From NCBI RefSeq assembly GCF_001296025.1, contig NZ_LJHV01000010.1, positions 78,203 to 142,202 on the forward strand: a DNA stretch of 64,000 nucleotides. Reading direction: 5' to 3'. The position numbers were made by a program, and so were the translations under genes. The notes under the pieces were generated by a model. It saw nothing but the letters and a program-made list of their open reading frames with translations. It searched no databases and was not told the origin of the DNA. This DNA comes from Porphyrobacter sp. AAP60 (GTDB taxonomy: Bacteria; Pseudomonadota; Alphaproteobacteria; Sphingomonadales; Sphingomonadaceae). Positions 63,280 to 64,000 of the stretch are shown piece after piece. The stretch's first letter is position 1. Every line of letters starts with the position of its first letter.

Positions 63280-64000
63280 TGACACCCGCCCGCCAGCTTC
63301 CCAGTCGCATGGTCGCCAAGGTCTGGGGCCGCGAACATCTGCCCGCCCCCTTCTCCGCGCCGGAAGGTGAGACGATCGGCGAAATCTGGTTCGAACCGCC
63401 GCCCGAACTGCCGCAGGTGCTGGTCAAATACCTGTTCACCTCGGACAAGCTCTCGGTACAGGTGCACCCGTCCGATGCCGAGGCCAAGCCAGGCGAAGCG
63501 GGCAAGGAGGAATGCTGGCTGGTGCTCGATGCCGAACCCGGTGCGCGGCTCGCCATCGGGTTCGAGCGCGAGGCCAGCTCCGATGACATCGCAGCCGCCG
63601 CAGCTGACGGCACGATCGAAAGGCTGCTAACCTGGCACCCAGCGCAGGCGGGCGACCTGTTCTATCTGCCCGCAGGCACTGTTCACGCGATCGGCCCGGG
63701 CCTTTCGCTGCTCGAGGTTCAGCAGAACAGCGACACCACCTTCCGACTGTACGATTATGGCCGCCCTCGCGAACTGCATCTCGAACGCGGGCTCGCGGTG
63801 GCTCGTGGCGTACCTTACGCAAAGGAACATCGCGGCAGCGTGGCGCAGCGTGGGCAGGTGCTTTTCGACGGGCCGCATTTCCGGCTCGAGCGGGTCGAAG
63901 GCGCCCCCGATGCAGCGACACTCACCGCCTATCCGGGCGCATTGCTGGTGCTGCCGCTGGCGGGCGAAGTGATGTCGCGCGACAGCGCGGCACGAGCCTG
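63279..64000 (+). CDS. manA: class I mannose-6-phosphate isomerase, N-terminal part (cut by window edge)
   Basis: The first 240 residues are present: VLVKYLFTSDKLSVQVHPSD with the zinc ligands, KEECWLVLDAEPGARLAIGF, LFYLPAGTVHAIGPGLSLLE (further zinc ligands) and VQQNSDTTFRLYDYGR. It interconverts fructose-6-phosphate and mannose-6-phosphate, the entry into GDP-mannose. It starts in a TGATG overlap with the manC stop. Confidence 0.93.
   Translation, partial: MTPARQLPSRMVAKVWGREHLPAPFSAPEGETIGEIWFEPPPELPQVLVKYLFTSDKLSVQVHPSDAEAKPGEAGKEECWLVLDAEPGARLAIGFEREASSDDIAAAAADGTIERLLTWHPAQAGDLFYLPAGTVHAIGPGLSLLEVQQNSDTTFRLYDYGRPRELHLERGLAVARGVPYAKEHRGSVAQRGQVLFDGPHFRLERVEGAPDAATLTAYPGALLVLPLAGEVMSRDSAARA

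Noticed and set aside
1..64000. CRISPR arrays, tRNA and rRNA genes
   Set aside because: No regularly spaced repeats or recognisable RNA gene sequences were seen by eye.

Overview
The window is GC-rich alphaproteobacterial DNA. Protein style, a MarR-type EPS-associated regulator, a sphingomonad-type exopolysaccharide (EPS) cluster and MOBP-type mobilisation genes suggest a member of the Sphingomonadales (Erythrobacteraceae or Sphingomonadaceae). This is inference from recognisable families, not from a marker gene. No rRNA, tRNA or CRISPR array was seen.

Region A (1 to about 10.4 kb) is plasmid-like or an integrated mobilisable element. It holds a truncated N6-adenine methyltransferase, a hypothetical gene, an RP4-like oriT candidate, a MobC-like accessory protein, a MOBP relaxase and a KfrA-like repressor behind a repeat operator. 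Two DEDD-superfamily exonucleases and two conserved hypothetical genes follow. Several of these genes are separated by hairpin or terminator leaders.

Region B (10.4 to 27.6 kb) is mixed. It contains an M16 protease, a TonB-like protein, a Tat-exported amidohydrolase, two c-di-GMP enzymes (GGDEF and GGDEF-EAL) and a LuxR-type regulator with a degenerate receiver. It also holds a repeated pair: a winged-helix regulator and a 56-residue protein, present in two intact copies with a decayed third regulator. Decayed material is common here: a resolvase fragment, a truncated VOC gene, an IS701-like fragment and an internally deleted IS5-family element with intact ends.

Region C (27.6 to 64 kb) is a Wzx/Wzy-type EPS locus. 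Nucleotide-sugar genes are gmd (two copies), a third gmd-like gene, fcl, a UDP-glucuronate decarboxylase, UDP-glucose dehydrogenase, mannose-1-phosphate guanylyltransferase and mannose-6-phosphate isomerase (cut by the window edge). A NusG-like factor, an initiating sugar-phosphate transferase and a glycosyltransferase form a minus-strand operon. Wza-like and Wzc-like proteins give export and chain-length control; a Wzx-like flippase, a Wzy-like polymerase and an O-antigen ligase-like protein complete the machinery. Seven glycosyltransferases in all, an acetyltransferase, an acyltransferase and a FkbM-like methyltransferase build and decorate the unit. The GDP-mannose and UDP-glucuronate branches suggest a polymer with mannose, fucose or another 6-deoxyhexose, glucuronate and xylose. 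A sulfotransferase-like gene, a methyltransferase and a galU copy are broken, so the locus appears to be remodelling. Two nearly identical gmd genes in direct orientation bracket 13 kb of the export machinery.
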